The notes under the pieces: model-generated | Told to the model about the DNA's origin: nothing | Databases searched by the model: none | What the model saw: the letters and a program-made list of their open reading frames with translations, nothing else | Made by a program: the position numbers and the translations under genes | Assembly (NCBI GenBank): GCA_034401795.1 | Contig: CM067374.1 | Span: 99,544,860 to 99,608,859, forward strand | Source: Chaetoderma sp. LZ-2023a | Lineage: Eukaryota > Mollusca > Caudofoveata > Chaetodermatida > Chaetodermatidae | Direction of reading: 5' to 3' | Length of the DNA stretch: 64,000 nucleotides | Shown: piece after piece, positions 53,428-63,547 of the stretch | Layout: the number at the start of each line of letters is the position of its first letter | Numbering within the stretch: the stretch's first letter is position 1

Positions 53428-53560
53428 GCTCCGCCCTCGAATACTCTTATCCAATCAATAACAGGAGTGTGCTATCAATCAAACAAGGCGGGCAACAACA
53501 ACGTGTATGAAATGCCACGCTTGTAACTTACGTTTAACTGACGGCTCTAGAAACTTCACA
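53428..53560 (+). promoter_or_regulatory. Putative promoter of the candidate gene
   Basis: A GC-box-like CCGCCC (53431-53436) and a CCAAT box (CCAATCA, 53451-53457) lie upstream of a candidate first exon. No TATA box is seen. Confidence 0.3.
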
Positions 53561-53734
53561 GTTTTAGACTATGAAAACAAAACAGTTAGAGGTTTCAGGA
53601 GGCTTTCGGCGGTCAGCTAAAGTCGTTGTGTATTTATCAGCATGTTATACGGAACCAAGAGATGGATATAATTGGATTAACTCAACCTTAACCGAGATCG
53701 GTCATCCTGCGTCTTGACTGCGAGAGACGCACAG
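53560..53734 (+). other. Putative 5' UTR exon
   Basis: Non-repetitive, stops in all frames, ending at a donor consensus (CGCACAG, then GTAACTG at 53735). The left boundary is not defined. It is proposed only because a coding exon follows in a consistent order. Confidence 0.25.
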
Positions 53735-54184
53735 GTAACTGAAAATAAGTAAGAGCTCAAAAACGCAAACGCCGTGGAAAGACAAATTTCGGTGGCTATG
53801 TATTTAATTTACGTAAACAAGGCTAATTCAATTTACCAATGCTGATTAATTTGAAGATTGACTTTCTTTTTTTATTATGGTAGTAATTTCCGATTCACCA
53901 TAGGGGCCTACATATGACGTGTAGTTTCGATCGGTTTCTATTTCCGTATTAGCGCTTTCGTTTTGTAAAACATATATTATATACGCTGCAAGGCGCGTAG
54001 CCTAAGTAAATCGTCTGGACTTTAATAAGTAGACATGACGTGTTATTTTGAAAATCATGATTTCACTGTTATCGATATCAAATTTAGTAGTTCAAGTTTC
54101 ATTACCCTGGCCAACGTGACGCTACCAGCGCTAATAAAAATCATGCTATCCTTCACTGGATGGCAATTTATTTGGTCACCACAG

Positions 54185-54397
54185 GAGCCGTCGTAAAAGT
54201 CGCAGTGTACGGATAAATAAATCAGACCAAGCTACTACGGACAATGCCCCGGTTTAAACTCACCCACGATGTAATCTACAAAGCGTACGAGTTCGCAAAC
54301 TTCCACTTGGGATTAAGTGCTGTCGTCATCCGTTGTTTGATCTTAGTGACTGCTGTACAGGTATCGCTGCTGGCGGGGTCAACACGAGCCACTTCAG
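54185..54397 (+). CDS. Candidate first coding exon, membrane or secreted protein
   Basis: TTTGGTCACCACAG (to 54184) could be an acceptor. The ATG at 54244 has A at -3. The frame encodes MPRFKLTHDVIYKAYEF, NFHLGLS, then a hydrophobic stretch (VVIRCLILVTAVQVSLLAG, residues 27-45) and STRATS, and runs straight into a strong donor (CTTCAG, then GTAAGC at 54398) with one base of a split codon. Without splicing it would stop six codons later. The hydrophobic run could be a signal anchor. No family is recognised. An inner weaker donor (GTACAG, GTATCG) exists at 54361. Confidence 0.4.
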
Positions 54398-54529
54398 GTA
54401 AGCAGGTCACCAGGTGATTGATGGCGGCTGTTGTTGTCAATGCTGTGATGCTGTACTGTTGTGCATACGTACATTGTAGAGTTAACACTAACACTTAAAA
54501 GCATGGCAAAATGACTTCCTCTCTCTGGA

Positions 54530-54708
54530 CTTTGAAAATGTCCAATTCATTTGCAAACCAAGAGATTATTTTTGAAAATTGATCACTGGAACAGCTCGCT
54601 CGATAACCGAGCCACAAGCCAGCCATTTCATTCATAAATTGAAAAAAATCTCTTGGTCTGCAAATGAACATTCAGCAAGACATCGGTGACCTGACCATTA
54701 AATGCTTA
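54530..54708. mobile_element. HpA, degraded
   Basis: Inner arms ACCAAGAGATTATTTTTG and CTCTTGGTCTGCAAATG with GCTCGATAACCGAGCCAC. The loop has an extra AAGCCAGCC. Confidence 0.65.
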
Positions 54709-54709
54709 C

Positions 54710-54848
54710 TTAACCCTTTAACCCTCAAATTTTATCATAAAAATGGTCGTTTACAGACTAAGAGATTATTTTTATCGAGCCAGTCATTCGAGTGGTAAAT
54801 TTACAAAAAAAATACTTGTTAATCTGCGAATGGACATTTCTCAATAAA
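54710..54848 (-). mobile_element. HpA, right end missing
   Basis: TTAACCCTTTAACCCTCAAA, half palindrome (ATCGAGCCAGTCATTCGAG), ending at CATTTCTC just before the next element's AATAAA duplication. Confidence 0.7.
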
Positions 54849-55259
54849 CAGGGTTCGTACTGGTCATGGAAATCCTGGAAAGTTATGGAATTTGAAAATT
54901 TAAATTCCAGGCCTGGAAAGTCATGTAAAAGCAGCATTTTTCATCATAGGTCATGGAAAAGTCATGGAAAATGGTAATCATGAAAAATAAAGGCAATATG
55001 TTGGCATAAATTACCACTGTAATTTTGTGCAATAAAAATTATGGCATGAGCGTACCAAAACAAGGCTTTGGTTTGGTTGTTGCAAGGCACAATATTCAGA
55101 CATTTGCAGAACAGCATAGATCGTAATTTATGTAGCTACGTCATAAACACAAATCTACTAGATATTAATCTCTGAAAGTCATGGAATTTGTTAATTTTGG
55201 TCATGAAAAGTCATGGAAAAGTCATGGAATTTCACACATGGAAAGGTGTACGAACCCTG
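54849..55259. mobile_element. CAGGGTTCGTAC-tipped MITE, 411 bp
   Basis: Inverted tips CAGGGTTCGTAC and GTACGAACCCTG. Subterminal GTCATGGAAA and GTCATGGAATTT motifs repeat at both ends. AATAAA flanks it exactly (54843-54848, 55260-55265). It lies in the proposed intron of the candidate gene. Confidence 0.85.
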
Positions 55260-55469
55260 AATAAACAAAAATAAAAATCAGTGAATTAAGTGAATTTGAA
55301 ACATTTCTTATATTGGAGTTTAAATATTAGGCCGATATAAATCTTGGTCCTTTTACATTTTCATTTTATTGACCTCACTTAGAAACACATCTGTGTTTGA
55401 TTTTTATTAAAATTTATCTAATACCCATAAGAATTGACCTAAATAAGACATTGCTTGATTTTTTCTCAG

Positions 55470-55564
55470 GGTCAGCTCGAATCACAAACATATGCATCAG
55501 GCCCATCTTGTTAACCCAGCCTCATATTCAGCAGCTGGCCACGCTATTTGGCAAGATGATTTAA
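55470..55564 (+). CDS. Candidate terminal coding exon
   Basis: A strong acceptor (TTGATTTTTTCTCAG, to 55469) precedes 31 further codons, SARITNICIRPILLTQPH to FGKMI and TAA. Its phase (two bases completing a split Gly codon) matches the exon ending at 54397, so the joined product would be 83 residues. Agreement of phase has a one-in-three chance, so support is modest. Confidence 0.3.
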
Positions 55565-55641
55565 GCCACTCCTATTGTTCTATTCACGGAGTCATATATA
55601 ATTAAGACTAACATTTATCATTGTGCTCCATTTTTCTGCTG

Positions 55642-55881
55642 TTAACCCTTCAATACCCAAGCCAGCCAAAGATGGCTTCGGAAGTGGTCTTGCGAAATGT
55701 CCTTTTGCAGACCAGGAGAAGGTTATTTTGGAACGGTAACCTCTGGAATGACTGACTCGATAATTGAGCCATTCATTCAAGCGGTTAATGTTTCAAAAAT
55801 AATCTTCCCTTCCTCTGAAATTGATGTATTCTATGAGAAAATTAAAATTTTCTTGAATAAATTTTAGGGTTAAAGCATTAA
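55642..55881 (+). mobile_element. HpA MITE, full A1
   Basis: TTAACCCTTCAATACCCAAG to GGGTTAAAGCATTAA, 240 bp. Confidence 0.85.
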
Positions 55882-55960
55882 TTATTTTATGTGTGTTCCC
55901 TGTGTGTTGAAGTGAATGTTATTTATTGGATAAAGTTCAGTGGTTTGCTAAATTAATGTT

Positions 55961-56167
55961 TTAACCCTTACCACACTGATGTAAGAATTTTATATTTTCA
56001 AATTAAATTAAAAGATGAACTGGGGTTCATTTTCAACAAATTTGGTGGAAGATGTTGCTGTCTACAACAACAGGATCATCCATCAAAATTGTTGAAAATA
56101 TACACCAGTTTCTTTGCTATTGACAGAGTAAGAGATAGAATATTGATATCGGGGTGATAAAGGTTAA
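55961..56167. mobile_element. Element J, most complete copy
   Basis: TTAACCCTTACCACACTGATG; right end ATATCGGGGTGATAAAGGTTAA. Inner arms GAACTGGGGTTCATTTTC, TTCAACAAATTTGGTGGAAG and the complement, ending ACACCAGTTTC. 207 bp, TTAA at both ends. Confidence 0.75.
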
Positions 56168-56234
56168 TTGATGCAGAAAATAAGAAACAGAAAGCGGAAT
56201 GACTGCATGAGGTAGAATAAACAGCTTGTGAAAA

Positions 56235-56472
56235 TTAACCCATGACACTCAAATTTAGTTTTAAAAGATTGGAATTTTCTCCCAAAAATTTTTGATTTAC
56301 AGACCAAGAGAAGAATATTCTTTAAAAATTAACACTGGAATGACTGGCTCACTTATTGAGCCAGTCATTCCAGTGGTATATTTTCAAAAGTATTCTTTGC
56401 CTGGTCTGCAAATGGACATTTCTCAAAACCGCCACACGCCTTTTTTGACTGGCTTGAGTGTTAAAGGGTTAA
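56235..56472 (-). mobile_element. HpA MITE, full A1
   Basis: TTAACCCATGACACTCAAAT to TTAAAGGGTTAA, 238 bp. Palindrome GGCTCACTTATTGAGCC. Confidence 0.85.
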
Positions 56473-56477
56473 CTTAT

Positions 56478-56606
56478 GAATGTGTTGAGGGGCAGAATGT
56501 TCTAACGGCAATATGTCAGTGAATGTGTTGAGGGGCAGATTGTTCTATGGCAATATGTCAGTGAATGTGTTGAGGGGCAGAATGTTCTATGGCAATATGT
56601 CAGTGA
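56478..56606. repeat. 42-43-bp tandem repeat x3
   Basis: Units start at 56478, 56521 and 56563 (GAATGTGTTGAGGGGCAG). It adjoins the end of an HpA copy. Confidence 0.9.
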
Positions 56607-56673
56607 ATATTTGACTCTTTGTTATATGAAATTGGCCACAACTTTTACTGTTTGCACTCAATGATACTGAAGC

Positions 56674-58241
56674 CAGGGTTCGTACGGGTCATGGAAATCC
56701 TGGAAAGTCATGGAATTTGAAAATCTAAATTCCAGGCCTGGAAAAGTCATGGAAATTTGTCATTTTGATAAAAGTCATGGAAAAGTTATGGAAAATGATA
56801 ATCTCCCTCGATAAAAATAAAATCTGATGGCATACAAATGTAAAATGAGGAAATAAAGCTCGGAAATACACATTTCATTTCTTTATCGCTGCGATCACAT
56901 GATTTCATTCATTATCAAAGTCATGTGTCCAACCAACATAAAACGAGCCAAAACAACGTAAGAATTAAAATGAGGTTAGATCGCTTCTTATGTTGGAAGG
57001 CCAAATTAAACTCTTTTGTGAAGTGAGGCATTCCACTGAACTATATCTGGACTGGAAATAAAATAAAAACAGGTTTGTAACGCCGTGAATGCCAATATCC
57101 CAAATTAATAATAAATATGTACAGAAGATGTTTTTAAAACAATTTGAGCAATAAATTCACTATTTCCTACTCAGCATATGCATTCAACAGTATATTTATT
57201 GGCGAGATTTTTGTTCATTTGGGCGACTTCGTCCCTGCCGAATTGGTTACATTATGATAATTAGATGGCGATGATATCTCGCTCTCGCTAGCATAAGGGG
57301 GAGTGCCCTGAATATTGAATGTATTTCTCGCTCAAAGATGGTTTTATGCGTTCTATTATGGTTAAAGTATGAAATAAACTTGTTAATATTAATAAAAATA
57401 ACCAGATATTTAGCCAATAAGCGATTATTATTATTATTATTTTGAATCTAGCGGTAAAGTTAGCAATTTTCATTCGTCGGAAAAATATGATTTGCAATAT
57501 TTCTGAACTATGACTATGTGTTATATACCTGTATAAAGCTCTTTTGGCTCATAATTTGTCAAATTTCCCTCTGTGTGTTATCTATTAGTGCGCAATATTT
57601 TCGTGAAAGTAACCATTATAAGGAATGGATTTCAAATTTTTTCTTGAACACCTTGGCCAAATATAAGCCTAGGCTTTAAGCCTTAAATTTGTTCAAAACT
57701 AATTTTTTTTAATTTCAAAGAAAATGTCAATTTACAGACCAAGTGAAGACAATTTTAGAAAAATGTTCAACAGTAGTCTTCTCTTGGTCTGCATGCAAAT
57801 GGACATTTCTCAAGACCACTACAAAAGCTGTCTTTGGCTGATGCGAGTGTTAAAGGGTTTATAGGCAATTTTTTGGCTCAAAATCTTAGATTTTGTTCAA
57901 AATTTACTAGAAATGATCATATTGCTTCTTAGCATTTTGACCAATTTCAACCAAGTTAGGCTGAAAGGATGCTACATGTATGATCATAGGCTCTAGAACT
58001 TCCATTCAGAATTTTTGTTCGTCAATTTTTTATGTGAAAACCTCAGATTTTATTTTAAATGTACCAAAAATTCTCACATGTTAACCCTTTGCCTTAGATA
58101 AAGTGAATTCCGTATGTTTCACTATGTGCTGTTGAACATTTTGAAACAAATTTGACTGCCTTTGACCTAGTCATGGAATTTTTAAATTTAAGTCATGGAA
58201 AAGTCATGGAATTTCAAATACTGAAAGGTGTACAAACCCTG
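56674..58241. mobile_element. CAGGGTTCGTAC-tipped composite element, 1568 bp
   Basis: The tips and GTCATGGAA-rich ends are as in 54849-55259 (right tip GTACAAACCCTG). TGAAGC flanks it exactly (56668-56673, 58242-58247). The interior holds an HpA copy (57665-57861), a stretch like family G (TTCAACCAAGTTAGG, near 57944) and a half PalB at 58128-58160. No transposase frame found. Confidence 0.8.
57665..57861 (-). mobile_element. HpA, palindrome lost, nested
   Basis: CTTTAAGCCTTAAATTTG, ACAGACCAAGTGAAGAC, then directly AGTAGTCTTCTCTTGG and an R arm ending TTAAAGGGTTTA. Confidence 0.7.
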
Positions 58242-58313
58242 TGAAGCCTTCGAAAATGACCATGCTGATGCTTTAGTGGTCAAGATTGGTCAAGAAAATT
58301 ACGTTTACGCTCA

Positions 58314-58370
58314 GTCACTGGCCATTTACAGCTCACTGGCCATTTACAGCTCACTGGCCATTTACAGCAC
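58314..58370. repeat. 18-bp tandem repeat x3
   Basis: CACTGGCCATTTACAGCT repeated. It produces a repeated SLAIYS in one frame of an otherwise unrecognised 89-codon ORF (58228-58497). Confidence 0.85.
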
Positions 58371-58551
58371 AATAGAAGAGCTGACGACAAGACTGTGGTC
58401 ACCTAATAGGAAGTGTAGTGTGGTACTGTATCTCATGGGAGTCTGGGTAATGAATGTGAGTTGGGATACTGGCCCCTGGGAGCTGGATTGTGGATGAAAG
58501 CAAGTGTCTGAGCATATATTATGGGAGAGGGTGAGAATGGCTTTTTCAGTG

Positions 58552-58765
58552 TTTAAACTTTTAATAGTCAAGTCTCAAGACAGCCTCCGCAGTCAGTGGT
58601 CTTGAACAGTAAGAATTTCCATGACAAAATGAGATTATTTTTGAAAATTTACCAGGTGAATGCCTGGTTTGATGTTAAATTTTCAAAAATAGTCTTCTCT
58701 TGGCTTGCAAATGGACATTCACCAAGCAATAGATTTTCTCTGCCAAATTGGACTATTCAATAGTT
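58552..58765 (+). mobile_element. HpA, palindrome partly deleted
   Basis: TTTAAACTTTTAATAGTCAA, R arm CAGTCAGTGGTCTTG, loop AATGCCTGGTTTGATG, end GGACTATTCAATAGTTA. Confidence 0.65.
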
Positions 58766-58973
58766 ACCCTTTCACCGACAATTCACGGAAAAAATTTATT
58801 TGTTACGATATAAAACTGATTCTGTTGAATATTTTGACATTAATTTGACTGGAATTAATTGCTGCCTAAGGCAGCAACGGCGTCCAGTCAAATTAATTTC
58901 AAAATATTCAATGGTTTTCGTGTATGGTTGCCTTCAAAATGAGATATGGGAAATTCACCGGTGAACGGGTTAA
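58764..58973. mobile_element. Element H (TTAA family) with PalB core
   Basis: TTACCCTTTCACCGACAATT; right end, reverse-complemented, TTAACCCGTTCACCGGTGAA. PalB at 58822-58911. 210 bp. It adjoins the preceding HpA. Confidence 0.7.
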
Positions 58974-59042
58974 AATTATCTAAGTCCTTCAAATGTCAAT
59001 TACTGTGTGTACTTAATGCAGCACATAATTCAGATTGCTATC

Positions 59043-59281
59043 TTGATCCTTTAACCCTCGAATCTGTTCAAGAAATTCTCAATTTTCTCATAGAAAATGC
59101 CCATTTGCCGACGAAGAGAAAACTATCTTTGAAAATTAACCACTGGAATGACTGGCTCGGTTATCAAGCCAGTCATTCCCGTGGTAAATTTTCAAAAATA
59201 GTCTTCTCTTGGTCTGCAAATGGATATTTCTCAAGACCACTGAAGAAGCCATTTTGGCCAGTTTAAGTGTTAAAGGGTTAA
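59043..59281 (-). mobile_element. HpA MITE, full A1
   Basis: TTGATCCTTTAACCCTCGAA to TTAAAGGGTTAA, 239 bp. Confidence 0.85.
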
Positions 59282-59423
59282 TGTTTCTGAAGATTAGTTT
59301 CTGTAGATTGATGCTCATTCATTGTTATACACTACAGCTCAGAAATAAGTTAGTATTTTTCATAATCAAAAACAGAAACACTAACTTATAGTACAATTTT
59401 AAACACGATGTAGGATTTTAATG

Positions 59424-59470
59424 TTTTGTTGAATAATTTGGACTTCATTTGATTAGAAGACATTGCTGTC
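59424..59470. repeat. Half PalB (GAAGACATTGCTG type)
   Basis: TTGTTGAATAATTTGGAC to GAAGACATTGCTGTC, ending exactly where an HpA TTAA begins. Confidence 0.6.
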
Positions 59471-59711
59471 TTAATGCTTTACTGGTCAAGCCGGCCAAGC
59501 CCGGCCTCTGTAGTAGTCTTGAAAAATGTGCATCTCCAGCTAAAATGAAGAGTATTTTTGAAAACTTACCACTGGAATGGCTGGCTCGATAATCGAGCCA
59601 GTCATTCCAGTGGTAAATTTTCAAAAATTCTGTTCTCTTTACCTGCAAGATGGACATTCAATAAGGAAATATTTTAATTTTCTTTACCAAATTGGACCAT
59701 TAAAGGGAAAC
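59471..59711 (+). mobile_element. HpA MITE, A2
   Basis: TTAATGCTTTACTGGTCAAG to TTGGACCATTAAAGGGAAA, 241 bp. Palindrome GGCTCGATAATCGAGCC perfect. Right TTAA degenerated. Confidence 0.8.
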
Positions 59712-59714
59712 ACT

Positions 59715-60227
59715 AATGTTATTTCTGAGGTGTTCTGTAGCAAGTACATGTAAATAAAGTCAGAGTCATAGAAATTGAGGTGGGGGTCAGGAAGGGTGTG
59801 TGAGATAATCGTAAATTACAGTTTTGTGAACATGGAAATTAGGTTGGAGCATACGGTATAATAAGGGTATTAAAAATCCTTATCTGATATAAAGTTTATT
59901 GAATGAATTTTAAGCTAACTTACTACAGATACTGATCCTTTTGTTAGCGATTAATAAAGCGTGTCGCTCTAATCCTTCTTAGTACATTAAGGTCTATTTA
60001 GTATAGTATGTAGTATGCATGGCTTTGTAATAATTTTTATCAAATGTTAAGTGATGCGGTCAGTAATTACATAGTTATAATAGACTACTTGGCACAATTT
60101 AATTATTGCGACTGAGGAAATTTTGAATACAGTCAAATATATATATATCTATATTTTATGAACACTACTGACTAAGATGTCCTCGGCCAATTATCCAATC
60201 AAATCTTAAGTAACCACTGTTTGCTCA
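59715..60227. other. No gene recognised
   Basis: AT-rich; ATATATATATCTATATTT near 60130. Confidence 0.4.
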
Positions 60228-60365
60228 TTAACCCTATAACACTCATATCAGCTAAAAACGGCCGCTGCAATAGTCTTGAGAAATGTCCATTTGCAGACCC
60301 AGAGAAGACTATTTTTGAAAATTTACTAATGACTAATGCTCGATAAACGAGCCATTAAGTGTTAA
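60228..60365 (+). mobile_element. HpA, right half deleted, shares TTAA with next
   Basis: TTAACCCTATAACACTCATA, R arm and left inner arm, loop CTCGATAAACGAGCC, then GTGTTAA (60362-60365). Confidence 0.75.
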
Positions 60366-60594
60366 CCCTTTAACCCGAATGTCAGCCAAAAACCACTTCT
60401 GCAGTGGTCTTGAGAAATGTCCATTTGCAGACCAAGAGAATACTATTTTTAACAATTTACCACTGGAATGACTGGCTCGATAACCGAGCCAGTCATTCCA
60501 GTGACAAATTTTCGAAAATAGTCTTCTCTTTGTCTGCAAATGGACATTTTCTATGAGAAAATTTAAATTTTCTTGAAAACATTTAAGTGTTAAA
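60362..60594 (+). mobile_element. HpA MITE, A1
   Basis: TTAACCCTTTAACCCGAATG to TTAAGTGTTAA. Palindrome GGCTCGATAACCGAGCC perfect. Confidence 0.85.
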
Positions 60595-60673
60595 TCTATT
60601 TATCATAGCAAATGAGAAAGACCACCTGCCTTCTAGTAACCTCTACTATATATATATATATAGTCCATACAAT

Positions 60674-61074
60674 GGAGGAATCCAGTTTTAGCTATGTTAT
60701 GATGCGGTGAAGTCCATCTTTAGCTAAGCTCCACCCACACTTCGCCCGTGTTGGGATTGGTCGATCCCTGAACTCTGTGCCTATCAATTTCCAGCAAACT
60801 ATAACCTGTTGAATTTTTTGAAACTAATTTGACTGTGTGCTGTTGCTGCCTAGCCCCGTCAAATTAGTTTCAAAATATTCAACAGCATATTTATTAAATA
60901 GTAAAGACAAGCAATTCGTACAACAATACTTAGGTAGTTCGTCATCAATTAAGCATTCGTGATGAACTTAGCTATGTCATTCATGATGTAACTGATTATG
61001 ACGTCATGTACAAGTGGTGTGGTTGATTATGATGATGTCATATCATATGATTAACTAAGAAACTGGAATCCTCC
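60674..61074 (+). mobile_element. Element C, intact copy
   Basis: GGAGGAATCCAGTTTTAGC at the left and CTGGAATCCTCC at the right, 401 bp. PalB at 60806-60885. TGACGTCAT at 60999-61007. Nearly matching TCCATA and TCCATT lie just outside. Confidence 0.8.
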
Positions 61075-61114
61075 ATTGTCCATTATAGGCTGGCTTGACT
61101 GTTTAGATTATATA

Positions 61115-61170
61115 TATATCGAATTAAATCTGTCAACTATCCATATATGTATATCTTATATATGTATATA
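61115..61170. repeat. TA-rich low-complexity
   Basis: ATATATATATCG and ATATATGTATATCTTATATA. Confidence 0.7.
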
Positions 61171-61187
61171 GTGACACAGCGTGCCAG

Positions 61188-61268
61188 AGATTTTGAAACC
61201 AATTTGACTGAACATTGGTGGTGACGAAAGGAACAAGAACTTTTTATCGAAATGGTTTCACAATCTCC
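61188..61268. repeat. Degenerate palindrome
   Basis: GAGATTTTGAAACCAATTTG pairs with CGAAATGGTTTCACAATCTC; centre unpaired. Confidence 0.5.
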
Positions 61269-61269
61269 A

Positions 61270-61818
61270 GTAACTTGTAAATTACACATTTTAACTGTGG
61301 AAAGAAATTAATTAAGTCTGCTGATTTAAAAAAATAATCAGCACGATATCAGTCACTTTGCATTGAAACTTAATGTCTTCAACATCATTTGAGTCTAAAA
61401 TGTTTTATTATTAGCGGTGAATATTTACTAAAGTGTTTAATTTGTGCAAAGTAGGTGGTAAATAATTTAAATGTATACCCAGTCAATTGATATGCTCTGG
61501 TTTAAAAAAACTAACAGAAACAAATTATCTTCCAATTCAAAGCAAAGACATACAGCTCAATATCCAGAATTCTAAAAAAAATCATCTTTACAGATATTTA
61601 TCAGTAAAGGTTTTTATTTTAATTGTCCCGAAGTAACTGACTGGTCAGTCAGAGTGATCATTCTTGTCCACTCATCTGTGTCCAAATTGTATCTCCTCTT
61701 TGTCCAGTTCTACTTACAAAGTAACAACTAGCCATAGTCCACCTGTGATCCCACTGGGCTGTGGTATATGGCGCTATCATTAACAAGCCAGATTATAATC
61801 TATAGAATAAAAAAAGAT
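61270..61818. other. No gene recognised
   Basis: AT-rich unassigned sequence. Confidence 0.4.
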
Positions 61819-62056
61819 TTACCACTTTAACACTCAAATCAGCCAAAAATGGCTTCGGTAGTGGTCTTGGGAAATGTCCATTTGCAGACCAAAAGAGGAC
61901 TGTTTTTGAAAATTTATCACTGGAATGACTGGCTTGATAACCGAGCCAGTCATTCCAGTGGTAAATTTTCCAAAATATCCTTCTCTTGGTCTGCAAATTA
62001 TAATTTTTATGAGAAAATTTAAATTTTCTTGAAGAAATTTGAGGGTTAAAAGGTTA
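61819..62056 (+). mobile_element. HpA MITE, full A1
   Basis: TTACCACTTTAACACTCAAA to GGGTTAAAAGGTTAA, 238 bp. Palindrome GGCTTGATAACCGAGCC. Confidence 0.85.
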
Positions 62057-62099
62057 AGTTAATTGTTATGTTTGTCACATACACGTTACCCTGAGTTAT

Positions 62100-62215
62100 A
62101 TTTAATGATCAAGATTGATTTAGGAAATTTTAAGGATTTACATAGAGAACATTCATTTGCAGACCACAGAAGACTATTTCTTGAAAATTTATCACTGCAA
62201 ATGGACTATATTCAT
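62100..62215 (-). mobile_element. HpA left part
   Basis: TTTAATGATCAAGATTG, TTCATTTGCAGACCACAG, up to TTTATCACTGCAAATGG. Confidence 0.55.
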
Positions 62216-62393
62216 CAAGATGAATGCTAAGGCCAGTTGTGTCCAGCTAAGTGTGTGGTGTCCTAATGTGTGTCCCGGTAATGATTGGACAGATAAACCA
62301 GGGGATCCTGATGAGATAATAGATGTTACTATGACATCTCTTCCCTGACCAACCCTCTCTTCTGTAGAATATGGCACTCTGTTCAGTTGAGCT

Positions 62394-63012
62394 GATGGAC
62401 CTTTCTAGTTTATCCATCCATCATGACATCTGAAGTCATAATCAACTACATGACGTTTAGGTTGATGTCATAATCAATGACATAGATAAGTTCGTCAAGA
62501 ACGCATAATTAGTGACAGACTAAGCGTTGTTGTATGAATTGTATGTCTTTACTATTTAACGCTTTAATGGTCATAGCGGCCAAAACCGACCTCTGCTATG
62601 GTCCTGTGGAATGTCCATTTCCAGGTCAAGAGAATACAGTTTTTGAAAATTTACCACCTGAGTGATTGGCTCGATAACCGAGCCAGTCATTCTAGTGATA
62701 AATTTTCAAAAATTATATTCTGACCTGTAAATGGATAGATATGAAATAAGAAAATATTTATATTTTTTTGACCAAATTTGACCAATAAAGGGTTAATAAA
62801 CATGCTGTTGAATATTTTGAAACTAATTTGAATGTGCCTTTTGCAGCAACAGCACCCAGTCAAATTAGTTTCAAAATACTCAACGTCTTAGCTGTATAGT
62901 TTTCCGGAAATTGATCGTTAGGGAGTTCAGGGATCGATCGATCCCAACACGACCGAAGTGTGGGTGGAGCGTAGCTTGGGGTGTGCGGGGCATAGCTAAA
63001 ACTGGAATATAG
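62394..63012 (-). mobile_element. Element C carrying an inserted HpA
   Basis: GATGGACCTTTCTAGTT at the left and CATAGCTAAAACTGGAATA at the right. The outer 382 bp match C; PalB at 62805-62884; the HpA lies at 62556-62796. Confidence 0.8.
62556..62796 (+). mobile_element. HpA MITE, A2, insertion with known empty site
   Basis: ACTATTTAA precedes and TTAATAAACATGCTG follows. The intact C copy reads ATTATTTAATAAGCATGCTG at 30531-30550. So HpA (62560-62792) entered TTAA and TTAA is duplicated. Confidence 0.92.
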
Positions 63013-63069
63013 GTGTCATAGCTATATCTATAATTGGCACTATGTAAAAATGGTCATTTATTCATTATT

Positions 63070-63222
63070 ATATTAACTGTTTGCCTACTGAATTTCTGCA
63101 GACTATATTTTTCATGGGGTCTAACTCTGGATATTCTGAATATTTTGAAAACAATTTGACTGAAAGTTGTTGGTGGCTAAGCCACCAACAACTTTCATTC
63201 AAATTGTTTTCACAATATTCAG
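63070..63222. repeat. PalB variant with conserved left flank
   Basis: TTAACTGTTTGCCTACTGAA, TTTCTGCAGACTATATTTTT, then a nearly perfect palindrome at 63136-63222 (CTGAATATTTTGAAAACAA, GTTGTTGGTGGCTAAGCCAC). Confidence 0.75.
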
Positions 63223-63401
63223 GTCCAGATTTATATTGCCCATCAGAATTATTTCATTACTAAGCTTGCAGCAGAGACATTTAAGTATAGTCACTCTAAA
63301 GACTGACTTTAATATTGTAACTCGGTTATCTTGGGAAATTAAAAATTTGTGGCTAATTGATTACAGGGCCACTTGAAGATGAGCAGTCTTATGACCATCC
63401 A
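63223..63401. other. No gene recognised
   Basis: Unassigned sequence. Confidence 0.35.
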
Positions 63402-63547
63402 TGTTATCCCTTTATTGGTCAATATTGGTCAAGAAAATTGACATCTTAGCTCACTGAATGTCTAGTAAGTTCTGAATATTTATATCACTGGAATGATTGG
63501 CTCAGTTATCGAGAGGCATTCAAGTAGCACACTTAAAAAAATTATTG
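63402..63547 (-). mobile_element. HpA, heavily deleted
   Basis: TTATCCCTTTATTGGTCAAT, CACTGGAATGATTGGCTCAG, TTATCGAGAGGCATTC. Confidence 0.55.

Noticed and set aside
54276..54494. 72-codon minus-strand ORF opposite the candidate exon
   Set aside because: It starts with GTG, not ATG, and the splice consensus at this place is on the plus strand.
60674..61074. Target duplication for element C
   Set aside because: TCCATA/TCCATT at this copy are offset by one base and the copy at 30381 shows no equivalent; left unassigned.
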